From positions 1,273,828 through 1,337,827 of the forward strand of contig NZ_MQWB01000001.1 of assembly GCF_002257665.1 (NCBI RefSeq): a stretch of 64,000 nt of DNA, written 5' to 3'. The position numbers and the translations under genes were made by a program. The notes under the pieces are model-generated. The model was not told the DNA's origin. It worked only from the letters and a program-made list of their open reading frames with translations, and searched no databases. Within the stretch, counting starts at the first letter, position 1; every line of letters starts with the position of its first letter. Origin of the DNA: Rubricoccus marinus (GTDB lineage: Bacteria; Bacteroidota; Rhodothermia; Rhodothermales; Rubricoccaceae). Shown piece by piece: positions 34,521 through 43,456 of this stretch.

Positions 34521-36737
34521 ATGAAGCGACTTTTACTGTTCCTCTTGGCATTCGTGCCTGCTCTCGCATCTGCTCAGGTAGCAGGAGGGCTCTACATCAG
34601 CGAGTTCGATCCAGACCCCTTCGGTGCCGACGGTGGCACGATCGGTGACGGCAACGACGAGTTTGTAGAGCTCTACGCGCCAGGGGCCCCCAACACTGCC
34701 CTTACCGGCTACGTGCTGGTTTTCTTTAACGGAAGCGGCGGCGTTTCCTACGCTCGCATTGACCTCGATACCTATACGACTGACGCAAACGGGTTGGTCG
34801 TTGTAACGCAGGCAGACTTCCCGGCAAGCCTCCAGAACGGCCCCGATGCCATCGCTGTGTACACCGGGGATGCAGCGGACTTCCCAAACGGAACGCCCGT
34901 CACGACTACGAACCTCGTAGACGCTGCGGTGTACTCGCAGGGCAACCAGTCGCGTTCGACGGTGCTCCTCGCTGGTCTCGGCGAGACTGTCCAGTACGAC
35001 GAGGGCTTCGGTGAGGTTAGCCCAGGCGATGTGTCTTTCCAGCGCCTCATTCGAGACGGAGAGGGCAACGGCATTTCAAAGACCTTCTACGTGTTCGCTC
35101 CAAGCCCAGGTGTTAACGGGCCCAGACGTGTAACGGTCGATGAGACCGCTGCCGTCGAAGGCGTTGAGGGAAGCCTCGGGAACAGCGATGATCAGGGCTG
35201 GCGCATGCTGGCCATGCCAGGCTTCAACGGAGCGACTCCCTTTGTCGTGAACGACATCGCGGCGGTGAACCTGGTTCAGGGAGTGCCTGCCGGTGCTACA
35301 AGCCCTGCTCAGTACCCTGCTGCAGGGGCGAACATTCTTACGAGTGCTCGTGGTGAGAGCACGCAGGATCTCTTGAACTCCTTCGCGCCGCCTACGAGCA
35401 CCGACGAAGAGTTGCTGCCAGGCGCCGGGTTCTTCTGGTACTTCTATGACCTCGCCACCACAGCCGGCGGAAACGGGACCAGCTTCAGCCGGGACCTCGC
35501 GGATCCGAGCTTTAGCCTCGCGTTCGATGTGTCTCCTCCAGACCCATTCATTGATGGGGGAGAGTACGACCTCACGGTTGGTGCAGTGCAGCAGTACATC
35601 CCACCAGGTAACCCAACGCCGAGCCCTTCCCCGACGGTGCTTTCGCGGTTCTACTTCATTGGTAACCCGTACGCATACCCGTACGCCCTTGGTGGAGTCA
35701 CGCCTACGAACAACGCAGACGCAAGCGTAATTCAGGACAACGTGTACATCTGGAACCCGACTGTTGGGACATCGCAGTCGAACAGCGTGACGATCACGGG
35801 GTCGTACGAACTGCGCACGGCAACCCCCGCAAACCCGTTCGATAACAACGGTGACGCTTCTGGACGCTTGAACGGGTTCTTCGTTGAGCTTGCGACCAAC
35901 AGCGATGACGATGTCAACTTTGCTCTGCCTTCTGGTTTCCAGCGGCCACGTATCGCCGCAGGAACGGTTGCCAAGAACACTGTAGAAGGCCGCCTCGCCT
36001 TCACGATGGAGGGCACGACGACGAGCGGTAAGGGCGTCCTCGACACGGCCACGCTGTTCCGGTTCTCCGATAACGCGACATTCGAGTGGGACCGGTTCGA
36101 TGGCACGAACGTGACGTCGATGAACCAGACCTACGCGTTCATCGCGCCGATCGGCGTGAACAACGGCAATCCGTGGGCGCAGGCGGTCTACTCGATGCCG
36201 AAGTCGATCACCGAGGCGCACAGCGTACCGATGTCCTTCGTAACGACGGAGGGTGGAACGTTTACGATCACGTGGGACGCGTCACTGCTCCCCACCGGTT
36301 GGAACGTCATCCTTCGCGACAACGAGGCGGGCACGAGCGTTGACCTCGGAACGGCTGATCGTTACGAGTTCAGCGCACCCACCACGACCGAGGAGTGGGC
36401 CGCTGGCGCAGAGCGCTTCACGGTCGTCATCTCGCCGTCCAACGTCGTCTCCAACGAGCCCGTCGCCTCTGGCGCGATGAAGCTGTCCGCCCCGATGCCG
36501 AACCCGGCCTCTGGCGCGACCCGCCTCGTCCTCACCGCTGGCGCTTCGGAGTCCGTGCGCGCCTCCGTTTACGACGCGCTCGGCCGCGAGGTCGCCGTCC
36601 TCCACGACGGGCCGCTCGCCTCTGGCGACCAGAAGACGCTCACGCTCGATACGACCTCGCTCGCCGCTGGCGTGTACGTCGTCCGCGCGCAGGGTGAGAA
36701 CGGTTCGCTGACGCAGCGCCTCACGGTGACTCGCTAG
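34521..36737 (+). CDS. Type IX-secreted lamin-tail-domain protein
   Basis: A 738-residue exported protein. The signal peptide is MKRLLLFLLAFVPALASAQ. Residues 20-150 resemble a lamin-tail domain (GLYISEFDPDPFGADGG, NDEFVELYAPG). The middle is a long beta-rich stretch without a known motif. The last 85 residues are a type A C-terminal sorting domain of the Por/type IX secretion system (MPNPASGATRLVLTAG, VYDALGREVAVLHDG, AAGVYVVRAQGENG). The protein should cross the outer membrane and be anchored or released. Base composition is less GC-rich than its neighbours and the nine-base word is absent until 36465, after which three copies occur within the sorting domain. This hints at a foreign or fast-evolving main body. 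Confidence 0.9.
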   Translation: MKRLLLFLLAFVPALASAQVAGGLYISEFDPDPFGADGGTIGDGNDEFVELYAPGAPNTALTGYVLVFFNGSGGVSYARIDLDTYTTDANGLVVVTQADFPASLQNGPDAIAVYTGDAADFPNGTPVTTTNLVDAAVYSQGNQSRSTVLLAGLGETVQYDEGFGEVSPGDVSFQRLIRDGEGNGISKTFYVFAPSPGVNGPRRVTVDETAAVEGVEGSLGNSDDQGWRMLAMPGFNGATPFVVNDIAAVNLVQGVPAGATSPAQYPAAGANILTSARGESTQDLLNSFAPPTSTDEELLPGAGFFWYFYDLATTAGGNGTSFSRDLADPSFSLAFDVSPPDPFIDGGEYDLTVGAVQQYIPPGNPTPSPSPTVLSRFYFIGNPYAYPYALGGVTPTNNADASVIQDNVYIWNPTVGTSQSNSVTITGSYELRTATPANPFDNNGDASGRLNGFFVELATNSDDDVNFALPSGFQRPRIAAGTVAKNTVEGRLAFTMEGTTTSGKGVLDTATLFRFSDNATFEWDRFDGTNVTSMNQTYAFIAPIGVNNGNPWAQAVYSMPKSITEAHSVPMSFVTTEGGTFTITWDASLLPTGWNVILRDNEAGTSVDLGTADRYEFSAPTTTEEWAAGAERFTVVISPSNVVSNEPVASGAMKLSAPMPNPASGATRLVLTAGASESVRASVYDALGREVAVLHDGPLASGDQKTLTLDTTSLAAGVYVVRAQGENGSLTQRLTVTR

Positions 36738-36762
36738 TCGACCCCTCCGACTCGTCGGATCT

Positions 36763-36800
36763 CGCGCCCCCTGGCTTCGGCTGGGGGGCGCGTTTTGTTT
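36763..36800 (+). terminator. Rho-independent terminator after the type IX-secreted protein gene
   Basis: CGCGCCCCC pairs with GGGGGCGCG around a TTCGG-containing loop, followed by TTTTGTTT. It is the best-formed terminator in the window, 26 bases after the stop. Confidence 0.85.
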
Positions 36801-36802
36801 GA

Positions 36803-36820
36803 GCCTCTGGCGCCAGAGGC
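36803..36820. repeat. Inverted pair of the nine-base word
   Basis: GCCTCTGGCGCCAGAGGC directly after the T-run of the preceding terminator, between two convergent genes. Confidence 0.85.
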
Positions 36821-36909
36821 GCGTCCATGCGTCGCGTGGCATACTCAGCCAGGCAACCATAGTGTGCGGCGTGAACCACCTTCACTCCCGCACTCTCGTC
36901 GCCAGAGGT

Positions 36910-37614
36910 CTAGATGCCCCGCTGCAGGCGCGAGGCGATCTCAGCGGGCAGGCCCACCTCGCGGATCCGCGCAGACGTCTTGGCGAGGTCGTAGTGCGCG
37001 CGCACGTGCTCAAACTCGAAGGCCTCGGTATCGAACAGGCCGAAGGAGAGGCGAGGGTCGTTGTCGCGCGGTTGACCGACGCTCCCCACGTCGATGAGGT
37101 ATCGGTGGCCTTTGCGAACGCGGTGGACGCCGACGGATTCCGCGACGACAGCCGGGCGGTGGCTGTGTCCGACGAAACACACGTCAGTGTCGAACGCCTC
37201 GAACTGCGCCTTCAGGAGGCCGTAGTTGTCGAGCCGCGGCCACTCCGACGGATTCAAGGGCGCGGCGTGCGCAAGCGTAACGGTCGACCCGCTCCGAACA
37301 CGGAGTGGCAGCGTTCGGAGCCATGCGAGTTGATCCTCCGAGAGGAGCGTCTGGTGTAGACGCGCGGCCGTCTCGCCGTCTTTCGGCAGGTATCGGAGGT
37401 TGCGGTCAAAGGCGACGGCTTCGTCGTGGTTGCCGAGCACGACGGCGGCGCACCTCTGGCGCACGAGGTCCACGCACGGCGCGGGATCTGGCCCGTAGCC
37501 GACGATGTCTCCCAGGCACACGATGGCGTCTACACCCCGACGGTCCACCTCTGCCAGAGCCGCCTTGAGGGCTTCCAGGTTGGCGTGGATATCAGAAAGG
37601 ATGGCGAGGCGCAC
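36910..37614 (-). CDS. Calcineurin-like metallophosphoesterase
   Basis: A 234-residue cytoplasmic phosphoesterase of the YfcE/MJ0936-like group. Metal-binding motifs in order: SDIHANLEAL (residues 7-16), CLGDIVGYGPDP, VLGNHDEAV, AHAAP and FVGHSHRPAVV near residue 145; these supply the Asp, His and Asn ligands of a two-metal site. The substrate cannot be read from sequence. The start is the ATG at 37614, 23 bases after a TAGCTTG element. It is divergent from rmlB and convergent with the type IX-secreted protein gene. Confidence 0.92.
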   Translation of the reverse strand: MRLAILSDIHANLEALKAALAEVDRRGVDAIVCLGDIVGYGPDPAPCVDLVRQRCAAVVLGNHDEAVAFDRNLRYLPKDGETAARLHQTLLSEDQLAWLRTLPLRVRSGSTVTLAHAAPLNPSEWPRLDNYGLLKAQFEAFDTDVCFVGHSHRPAVVAESVGVHRVRKGHRYLIDVGSVGQPRDNDPRLSFGLFDTEAFEFEHVRAHYDLAKTSARIREVGLPAEIASRLQRGI

Positions 37615-37637
37615 GTCGAAACAGGAGAGAGGGGCGC

Positions 37638-37644
37638 CAAGCTA
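37638..37644 (-). promoter_or_regulatory. TAGCTTG promoter element, metallophosphoesterase gene
   Basis: TAGCTTG on the minus strand, 23 bases before the ATG. Confidence 0.5.
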
Positions 37645-37651
37645 CCGAGAG

Positions 37652-37676
37652 GCCTCTGGCGCGTGCCGCCAGAGGC
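37652..37676. repeat. Spaced inverted pair of the nine-base word
   Basis: GCCTCTGGCG and CGCCAGAGGC separated by 5 bases, in the divergent promoter gap between the metallophosphoesterase gene and rmlB, where a terminator would not be expected. Confidence 0.8.
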
Positions 37677-37688
37677 GGAGGGGGCCGG

Positions 37689-37695
37689 TATCTTC
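37689..37695 (+). promoter_or_regulatory. TATCTTC promoter element, rmlB
   Basis: TATCTTC fits the TAnnTT core and lies 20 bases before the rmlB GTG start. Confidence 0.4.
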
Positions 37696-37715
37696 ACGCC
37701 TCCCCCCACGACGCC

Positions 37716-38771
37716 GTGAGCTTCCAACCGTCCGCACTTCTCATCACAGGCGGCGCCGGGTTTATCGGCGCCAACTTTTTGCGCGTGGCGTTGGCTGCGG
37801 ATCCCTCCGTGCGGCTCATAACGCTGGACGCGCTGACGTACGCAGGGAGCCGGTCCAACTTGGTGGAGGACCCCCGGCATACGTTCGTCCAGGGCGACAT
37901 CGCGGACGGGGAGATCGTGCGGCGGCTTCTGGCGGAGCATGAGATCGACGGAATCGTGCACTTCGCGGCAGAAAGCCATGTGGACCGTTCCATTCTGGGA
38001 CCGGCAGCGTTCGTTCAGACCAACGTCGTGGGCACCTTCCAACTACTCGACGCCGCGCGAGAGGCGTGGGGCGACCGGCAAGACGTGCGCTTCCACCACG
38101 TCTCGACCGACGAGGTGTACGGCGATCTCACGCCAGAGGCCCCGGCGTTTCGGGAGACGACGCCCTACGATCCATCCTCGCCGTATTCCGCGACAAAGGC
38201 GGCGAGCGATCACCTCGTGCGAGCCTACGCCCGTACCTACGGGCTGCCCGTCACGATCACCAACTGCTCCAACAACTACGGCCCGTTCCAGTACCCCGAA
38301 AAGCTGATCCCGCTCACCATCCTTCGGGCGCTTTCCGGCCGCACCATCCCGATCTACGGCGACGGCCAGCAGGTCCGCGATTGGCTCTACGTGCGCGACC
38401 ACTGCGAGGCCATCTGGCAGGTGCTCACGCGCGCGGCCTCTGGCGCGACGTACAACGTGGGCGGGGGGAACCAGCCGACGAATCTGGACCTCGTGCACCG
38501 CATCTGCGGCATCCTGGACGAGCGGCACCCGCAGGGCGCGCCACACGTGCGCCTCGTCGAGTTCGTGACCGACCGGCCCGGGCACGACCGCCGCTACGCG
38601 ATGGACACGACGGCCATCGCGCGCGATCTAGGATGGCGGCCGCGCCACACTCTCAGCACCGGACTGGACGCGACCGTCGCGTGGATCTTCGACAACCGCG
38701 AGTGGCTCGCCGCCATCGCGCGCGAAAACGACCTGGACGACTGGATCGCGACGCAGTACACCGACCGCTAG
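37716..38771 (+). CDS. rmlB: dTDP-glucose 4,6-dehydratase (RmlB)
   Basis: A 351-residue extended short-chain dehydrogenase that turns dTDP-glucose into dTDP-4-keto-6-deoxyglucose, the second step towards dTDP-rhamnose. The NAD-binding motif is [34 protein letters not shown] and the catalytic [15 protein letters not shown] (Tyr-x3-Lys) follow, as does [18 protein letters not shown], typical of RmlB. The GTG at 37716 is the start. rmlA follows 26 bases later with a palindrome between; rmlC and rmlD are not in the window, so the sugar product may differ from rhamnose or be finished elsewhere. Confidence 0.95.
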   Translation: MSFQPSALLITGGAGFIGANFLRVALAADPSVRLITLDALTYAGSRSNLVEDPRHTFVQGDIADGEIVRRLLAEHEIDGIVHFAAESHVDRSILGPAAFVQTNVVGTFQLLDAAREAWGDRQDVRFHHVSTDEVYGDLTPEAPAFRETTPYDPSSPYSATKAASDHLVRAYARTYGLPVTITNCSNNYGPFQYPEKLIPLTILRALSGRTIPIYGDGQQVRDWLYVRDHCEAIWQVLTRAASGATYNVGGGNQPTNLDLVHRICGILDERHPQGAPHVRLVEFVTDRPGHDRRYAMDTTAIARDLGWRPRHTLSTGLDATVAWIFDNREWLAAIARENDLDDWIATQYTDR

Positions 38772-38788
38772 CCTCTGGCGCCAGAGGC
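38771..38788. repeat. Inverted pair of the nine-base word between rmlB and rmlA
   Basis: GCCTCTGGCGCCAGAGGC shares its first base with the rmlB stop codon and ends 9 bases before the rmlA ATG. Confidence 0.85.
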
Positions 38789-38797
38789 GCCTCCCCC

Positions 38798-39676
38798 ATG
38801 AAAGGCATTCTCCTCGCCGGAGGCCACGGCACCCGACTCCGGCCGCTGACCCTCATTCAGAGCAAGCAGCTCCTGCCGGTCTACGACAAGCCGATGGTGT
38901 ACTACCCGCTCAGCACCCTCATGCTGGCGGGCATTCGCGACGTGCTCGTGATTTCGACGCCAGAGGCGCTGCCGGACTTCCGCGAGCTGCTCGGGACCGG
39001 CGAGGCGTGGGGCATGACGTTCGCCTACGCCGAGCAGGACGAGCCGCGCGGCCTGGCCGACGCGTTTCGCATCGGCGCGGAGTGGGTGGGGGAGGAGCCG
39101 GTCTGCCTCATCTTGGGCGATAACATCTTCTACGGCAGTGGCCTCACGGCAGGCCTGCGCCGCGCCGCCGAACTGGCCTCTGGCGCGTGCGTGTTCGCCT
39201 ACCCCGTGCGCGATCCGGAGCGCTACGGCGTGGTGGAACTGGACGAAGGCGGCCGGGCCGTCCATCTGGAGGAGAAGCCGACTCAGCCACGCTCAAACCT
39301 CGCCGTGGCCGGGCTGTACTTCTACGGACCGGACGTGGTGGAGGTCGCCAGAGGCCTGACGCCGTCCGCGCGAGGTGAGTTGGAGATCACGGACGTGAAC
39401 CGCACCTACATGGAGCGCGGGGACCTGCAGGTCGAGGTCATGGGCCGCGGCGTGGCGTGGCTGGACGCCGGGACGCACGAGTCGCTGTTGGACGCGAGCG
39501 CGTTCGTCCACGCGGTTCAGGCGCGCCAGGGCTTACTCATCGCGAGCCCGGAAGAAGTGGCCTACCGCATGGGCTTTATCGACGCGGCGCAACTTGCTCG
39601 CTTGGCCGACGGCCTCGCCGGAACCGCGTACGGCGAGGCCTTGGCCGAGTTGGCAAAACGGGAGGACCGCTCGTGA
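38798..39676 (+). CDS. rmlA: Glucose-1-phosphate thymidylyltransferase (RmlA)
   Basis: A 292-residue nucleotidyltransferase making dTDP-glucose from glucose-1-phosphate and dTTP, the step before RmlB. Motifs: [16 protein letters not shown] (nucleotide binding), [24 protein letters not shown], the metal site [27 protein letters not shown] and [14 protein letters not shown]. Length and motifs are those of the standard short-form RmlA. The start is the ATG at 38798. It ends 82 bases before the flippase start, with another palindrome in the gap. Confidence 0.95.
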   Translation: MKGILLAGGHGTRLRPLTLIQSKQLLPVYDKPMVYYPLSTLMLAGIRDVLVISTPEALPDFRELLGTGEAWGMTFAYAEQDEPRGLADAFRIGAEWVGEEPVCLILGDNIFYGSGLTAGLRRAAELASGACVFAYPVRDPERYGVVELDEGGRAVHLEEKPTQPRSNLAVAGLYFYGPDVVEVARGLTPSARGELEITDVNRTYMERGDLQVEVMGRGVAWLDAGTHESLLDASAFVHAVQARQGLLIASPEEVAYRMGFIDAAQLARLADGLAGTAYGEALAELAKREDRS

Positions 39677-39727
39677 GCCGCCCGCTCACGCGCCTCACGC
39701 GGGATCTCCGAACGTCTGGAGGCCCCC

Positions 39728-39745
39728 GCCTCTGGCGCCAGAGGC
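39728..39745. repeat. Inverted pair of the nine-base word between rmlA and the flippase
   Basis: GCCTCTGGCGCCAGAGGC in the 82-base gap between rmlA and the flippase gene. Confidence 0.85.
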
Positions 39746-39758
39746 AAGGGGCGGTGCT

Positions 39759-41273
39759 GTGGTAACGCCTCACCTCCGCCAGAGGGCCCTCAGCGGTGTG
39801 CTGTGGATGTCCGCCGACCGCGTCTTCTTGTTCGTGGTCGGCGCGGTGGTGACGGCCGTTCTCGCGCGGCTGCTGCCCCCGTCGGACTTCGGCATCGTGG
39901 GGGCGGCGCTCGTCGTCGTGGAAATCGTGGCGCAGATCGTGAGCGCGTCGGCGACGCCGGCACTGGTGCAGCGCTCACGCGTGACGCGGGCCCACCTCAG
40001 CAGCGCGTTCTGGCTCTCGGCAGGGCTGAGCCTGGGGTTGTTCGGCGTGGTCTGGGCGCTCTCGCCTCTGGCCGCGCGGTTTTTCGCGATGCCGCCTCTG
40101 GCGCAGGTGCTTCCTGCGCTCGCGTTGCTGTTCGTGTTCGACGGGCTGAGTGCGGTCGCACAGTCGCGTCAACTGCGGGATCTGGCCTTTCGCGATGCCG
40201 TCGTGATCCGCGCGGTGGCGGACGTGATCGGGCTAGGGGGCGTGAGCATCGGACTCGCGCTGAGCGGGTACGGGCTATGGGCGCTCGTCGGCGGGCGGCT
40301 GGCACAGAGCCTCTTGCGTGCGCTGGGTTTCGTGATTCGCTTTCCGCACCCAGTTCTCGGCGCGACGCGAGAGGCCGCGCGCGACATCGCGCGGTTCAGC
40401 GGCGGCGTCGTACTCCAGGGAGCGCTCAATAGCCTCGCGCGGCAGGGCGACGCCCTCGTGGTAGGCCGCGCGCTCGGCGCCAATGCGCTCGGCCTGTACA
40501 ACCGCTCGTACCAGATGATGGCGCTGCCGGCCAGCTTTCTCGCGGGCAGCTTTAGCGGCGTCCTCTTCCCGATCCTCTCCAAAACGCAGGACCGAACGGC
40601 GTCGCTCCGCGCGACGCTGTATCGCACCACGTCGTTGCTCGCGCTGTTTCTTCTGCCTCTGGCGGCAGCGGCGGCAGTGCTTGCGCCAGAGGTTGTGTAC
40701 GTAGCGCTCGGGCCGGACTGGGGCGGGGCAGTGGCGCCGCTGCGGATCCTCGCCGTGGGGATGTTCTTCCGTGCGGCGTACAAAACGGGGATGACGATCC
40801 TGGAGTCGCGAGGGCGGATCTACGTCGCGGCAGCGTTGCAAGGGTTGTACGCGGTGCTCGTGGTGATCGGAGCGCTGGTGGGCTGGCCGTACGGGTTGGA
40901 AGGCGTGGCCACTGGCGTCGTGGGAGCCGTTGTAGTGTTTTTCGGGATGAGCACGGCCGTGGCGGTGCGCGAGACGGACGGGACGCTCTGGCCTCTCGTG
41001 CGCGGAATGGCACCAGGCGCGATGATCGCCGGGATCGGCGGGCTTTTGGCGCACGCGGCGGTGGTGCCGCTGCGGGGCGCCGGGATCGCGCCGATCGCCA
41101 CGCTTGTAACGGGCGCGGCGGTCCTGGGGAGCGTCGGTCTCGTTGCGCTCGCGTTCGCGCCAGGCCTGATCGGCCGGCACGGCCGCTGGCTGCGTTCGGC
41201 GGTGACGGCCTACCTCGCCCGCCTCGGGGACGACGGCGGGACCTCTGACGAGCCTCCGTCCGAGCATGAGTAA
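39759..41273 (+). CDS. Polysaccharide flippase (Wzx-like, MOP superfamily)
   Basis: A membrane protein of about 504 residues with some twelve to fourteen helices, matching the lipopolysaccharide-biosynthesis/Wzx branch of the MOP superfamily (similar to WzxC/TuaB). Typical features: VLWMSADRVFLFVVGAVVTAVLARLLPPSDFGIVG near the N-terminus and GRALGANALGLYNRSYQMMALPASF near residue 240. It would flip lipid-linked sugar units across the inner membrane. The start is uncertain; I took the GTG at 39759 (VVTPHLRQRALSG). The nine-base word is less frequent inside it than in its neighbours. Its stop overlaps an in-frame ATG of the next gene region. Confidence 0.88.
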   Translation: MVTPHLRQRALSGVLWMSADRVFLFVVGAVVTAVLARLLPPSDFGIVGAALVVVEIVAQIVSASATPALVQRSRVTRAHLSSAFWLSAGLSLGLFGVVWALSPLAARFFAMPPLAQVLPALALLFVFDGLSAVAQSRQLRDLAFRDAVVIRAVADVIGLGGVSIGLALSGYGLWALVGGRLAQSLLRALGFVIRFPHPVLGATREAARDIARFSGGVVLQGALNSLARQGDALVVGRALGANALGLYNRSYQMMALPASFLAGSFSGVLFPILSKTQDRTASLRATLYRTTSLLALFLLPLAAAAAVLAPEVVYVALGPDWGGAVAPLRILAVGMFFRAAYKTGMTILESRGRIYVAAALQGLYAVLVVIGALVGWPYGLEGVATGVVGAVVVFFGMSTAVAVRETDGTLWPLVRGMAPGAMIAGIGGLLAHAAVVPLRGAGIAPIATLVTGAAVLGSVGLVALAFAPGLIGRHGRWLRSAVTAYLARLGDDGGTSDEPPSEHE

Positions 41274-41337
41274 GCCCGCCCCCGATGTCCGCGGCGCCAG
41301 AGGCGCGTCGCTCCAGGCCTCTGGCGACCTCGCGCCC

Positions 41338-42438
41338 ATGCGCGTTCTCATCGTCTCGCTCCGCGGGCCGACACGCGCTGGCCGCTCTGGTGGCGCGCAG
41401 GAGTACGTGCGGTCGGTCGGCAGCGCGTGGGCGCGAGAGGGACACGCGGTTTCGCTCGTGTGCGCGCAGGAGCGGCTGCCCAGCGGACGGCTGCTGCCTG
41501 CGCGCGAAGAGGTGGACGGCATCGAGGTCTACCGCGTCGGATCTCCCTCTCGGCGCGTTCGGCCGTTGCTTCGGGCCGCCCGTGCCCACGCCCTCCTCGC
41601 CGATGCTGTCCTGGAAAACCTCATGTCACTACCTCTGGCGTTGCCGTGGTGGCTACCCGACGCGCCGCTTGTCGCGCTCAAGCACCACGTCCACGGCGCC
41701 AGAGGCGGGCGAGAGGGTGCCGCCGCGGGCGCGCTCGACCGCACGCTGTTGCCTCTGGCGTACCGGCGCACGCCTCTCGTCGTGCCCAGCGAGCGGACCG
41801 CGAGGGCAGTACGCGGGCTCGGCCTTCGCGAAGCGTCTATCCACGTACTGCCGCCACCGATCCGGCCGCAAGAGGCTCGCGGCGCCCCTCGTGCCGCCCG
41901 CCCGACGGTCCTCTACCTGGGTGCTCTCCACCTCGCGCGAAAGCGCGTGGACGACGTGATCGAGGCGTTCCGGCAGGTCGCCCGTGAGGTCCCGGATGCC
42001 CAACTCGTACTCGCCGGCGACGGACCCGACCGCGCGGCGCTCGAATCGCGCGCCAGAGGCCTGCCCGTCGTGTTCCACGGGCACGTCACCGACGCCGAGA
42101 AGGCGCGACTGTATGCCGAGGCGTGGGTCCTGGCGTCGCCCAGTGTGGAGGAGGGTTTCGGGATCACGTGGATCGAGGCCGGAGCCGCAGGCGTGCCGCT
42201 CGTCGGTTACAGCCTGGACGGGTTGGACACGGTCGGCGCCGCCTCATCACGCCTCGTGGCCTCTGGCGACGTGGACGCCCTCGCGCGCGAACTCACGCGG
42301 GTCCTGACGGACTCTGGTCTGCGCCAGAGGCTTTCGGATGGCGCTCGCGCAAACGCCGCCCGGTTCACGTCGGGCGAGACGGCTCGCGCGCTTCTGGGCC
42401 TCTTGCGAGCCGAGGCCGCCGCGCGGGGCTCCCGCTAG
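41338..42438 (+). CDS. Glycosyltransferase family 4 protein
   Basis: A protein of about 366 residues with the GT-B fold. The N-terminal domain begins MRVLIVSLRGPTRAGRSGGAQEYV; the C-terminal domain has LYLGALHLARKRVDDVIEAF, LVLAGDGPDRAAL and the donor-site motif SPSVEEGFGITWIEAGAAGVPLVGY, with the E-x7-E pair of GT4 enzymes. It would add a sugar to the exopolysaccharide unit. I prefer the ATG at 41338; an ATG at 41266 overlapping the flippase stop would add 24 residues made largely of two copies of the nine-base word. The donor sugar cannot be told. Confidence 0.88.
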   Translation: MRVLIVSLRGPTRAGRSGGAQEYVRSVGSAWAREGHAVSLVCAQERLPSGRLLPAREEVDGIEVYRVGSPSRRVRPLLRAARAHALLADAVLENLMSLPLALPWWLPDAPLVALKHHVHGARGGREGAAAGALDRTLLPLAYRRTPLVVPSERTARAVRGLGLREASIHVLPPPIRPQEARGAPRAARPTVLYLGALHLARKRVDDVIEAFRQVAREVPDAQLVLAGDGPDRAALESRARGLPVVFHGHVTDAEKARLYAEAWVLASPSVEEGFGITWIEAGAAGVPLVGYSLDGLDTVGAASSRLVASGDVDALARELTRVLTDSGLRQRLSDGARANAARFTSGETARALLGLLRAEAAARGSR

Positions 42439-42442
42439 CTTG
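42436..42442 (+). promoter_or_regulatory. TAGCTTG promoter element before the sulfotransferase gene
   Basis: TAGCTTG overlaps the stop of the glycosyltransferase gene and lies 73 bases before the sulfotransferase ATG, farther than in the other cases. Confidence 0.35.
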
Positions 42443-42515
42443 GCGAGATGCAGCCAACCTCCGCGCCTTTTTCCGCCTCTGGCGCCGCGTTGCCCTCGCG
42501 GTGGGGCACCGCACG

Positions 42516-43382
42516 ATGAGCGAGACCGTCCCTCTTCGCCTTCTCGGCGTCGGTCCGCAACGGAGCGGAACGACGTGGCTGGATACCCACCTCCGGCGTC
42601 ACCCCGCGCTCGCGCTGCCCGCACACGTCAAGGAGACATTCTTTTTTGACCGCCACTGGGCACGCGGGTTGGACGACTACCGCCGCCATTTCCCGCCCGA
42701 GGCGGAATCCCACGCCTCTGGCGTCGGGTGGGCCGAGGTGGCGCCAACGCTGTTCGACGTGCCAGAGGCGCCCGGTCGTGTTAGTGGCGTCGCGCCCGGC
42801 GTTCGCGCGGTGATCCTGCTGCGCGATCCCGTCGAGCGGGCCGTCTCGCTTTACCGCCACCACGCCGCCCGCGGCCGCGTCGGCGCGGACCTCTGGGAAG
42901 CGGCCTCCGCATTCCCCTCTATCCTCACCGCAGGCGACTACGCCGAGCACGTTGAGCGGTGGATCGGAGCTCTAGGCCGAGAGCGGGTCTACGTCGCGCT
43001 GCTCCAGGACGTCGCTGCAACGCCGGACGCCACGCTGCGCGCGCTGACGGACTGGGCGGGACTCGCGCCTCTGGCGCCGTCCCCAGAAGCTGGCCGGCGC
43101 GTGAACGCAGGCGGTGGGACGCGATTTCCGGCGCTCGCTCGCGTCGCTGCGGGGGCCGTGGCAGCGCTTCATGCGGCCCGCCTGCACCGCGTTGTCGCCG
43201 CGGGCAAAAGGCTGGGGCTCAACCGCGTCTACCGCGGCGGGGAGGCGCCGGAGGTCTCGGCCGGGGTCCGCCAGAGGCTTGCGGACCGCTACGCCCCGCA
43301 CGTGGCGTACGTGGAGCGCCTCCTGCAACGCGAGACCGGCTGGAGCTGCACGGCGTCTCCGGGCGGCTCGCCAGAGGCGTGA
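42516..43382 (+). CDS. Sulfotransferase (PAPS-dependent)
   Basis: A 288-residue sulfotransferase domain protein. The 5'-phosphosulfate-binding loop is GVGPQRSGTTWLDTHLRRHP near residue 12, and the 3'-phosphate-binding segment is LLRDPVERAVSLYRHH near 105. KETFFFDRHWARGLDDYRRHF between them is common in carbohydrate sulfotransferases. Its place among glycosyltransferase genes suggests that it adds sulfate to the exported polysaccharide, as is frequent in marine bacteria; that is inference. The C-terminal 60 residues are basic and less conserved. The start is the ATG at 42516. Confidence 0.87.
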   Translation: MSETVPLRLLGVGPQRSGTTWLDTHLRRHPALALPAHVKETFFFDRHWARGLDDYRRHFPPEAESHASGVGWAEVAPTLFDVPEAPGRVSGVAPGVRAVILLRDPVERAVSLYRHHAARGRVGADLWEAASAFPSILTAGDYAEHVERWIGALGRERVYVALLQDVAATPDATLRALTDWAGLAPLAPSPEAGRRVNAGGGTRFPALARVAAGAVAALHAARLHRVVAAGKRLGLNRVYRGGEAPEVSAGVRQRLADRYAPHVAYVERLLQRETGWSCTASPGGSPEA

Positions 43383-43411
43383 GCGGTCCAGAGGGAAGCG
43401 CTTGGGTCCGC

Positions 43412-43418
43412 TAGCTTT
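43412..43418 (+). promoter_or_regulatory. TAGCTTT promoter element, second glycosyltransferase gene
   Basis: TAGCTTT lies 38 bases before the ATG at 43457. Confidence 0.4.
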
Positions 43419-43456
43419 CTGCCGATACCCAGAGCCGGCTCCGCCGGGACTTATCG

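Noticed and set aside
41266-41337. Longer N-terminus of the first glycosyltransferase
   Set aside because: The added residues come mainly from two copies of the nine-base word, and family members start at MRVLIVS.
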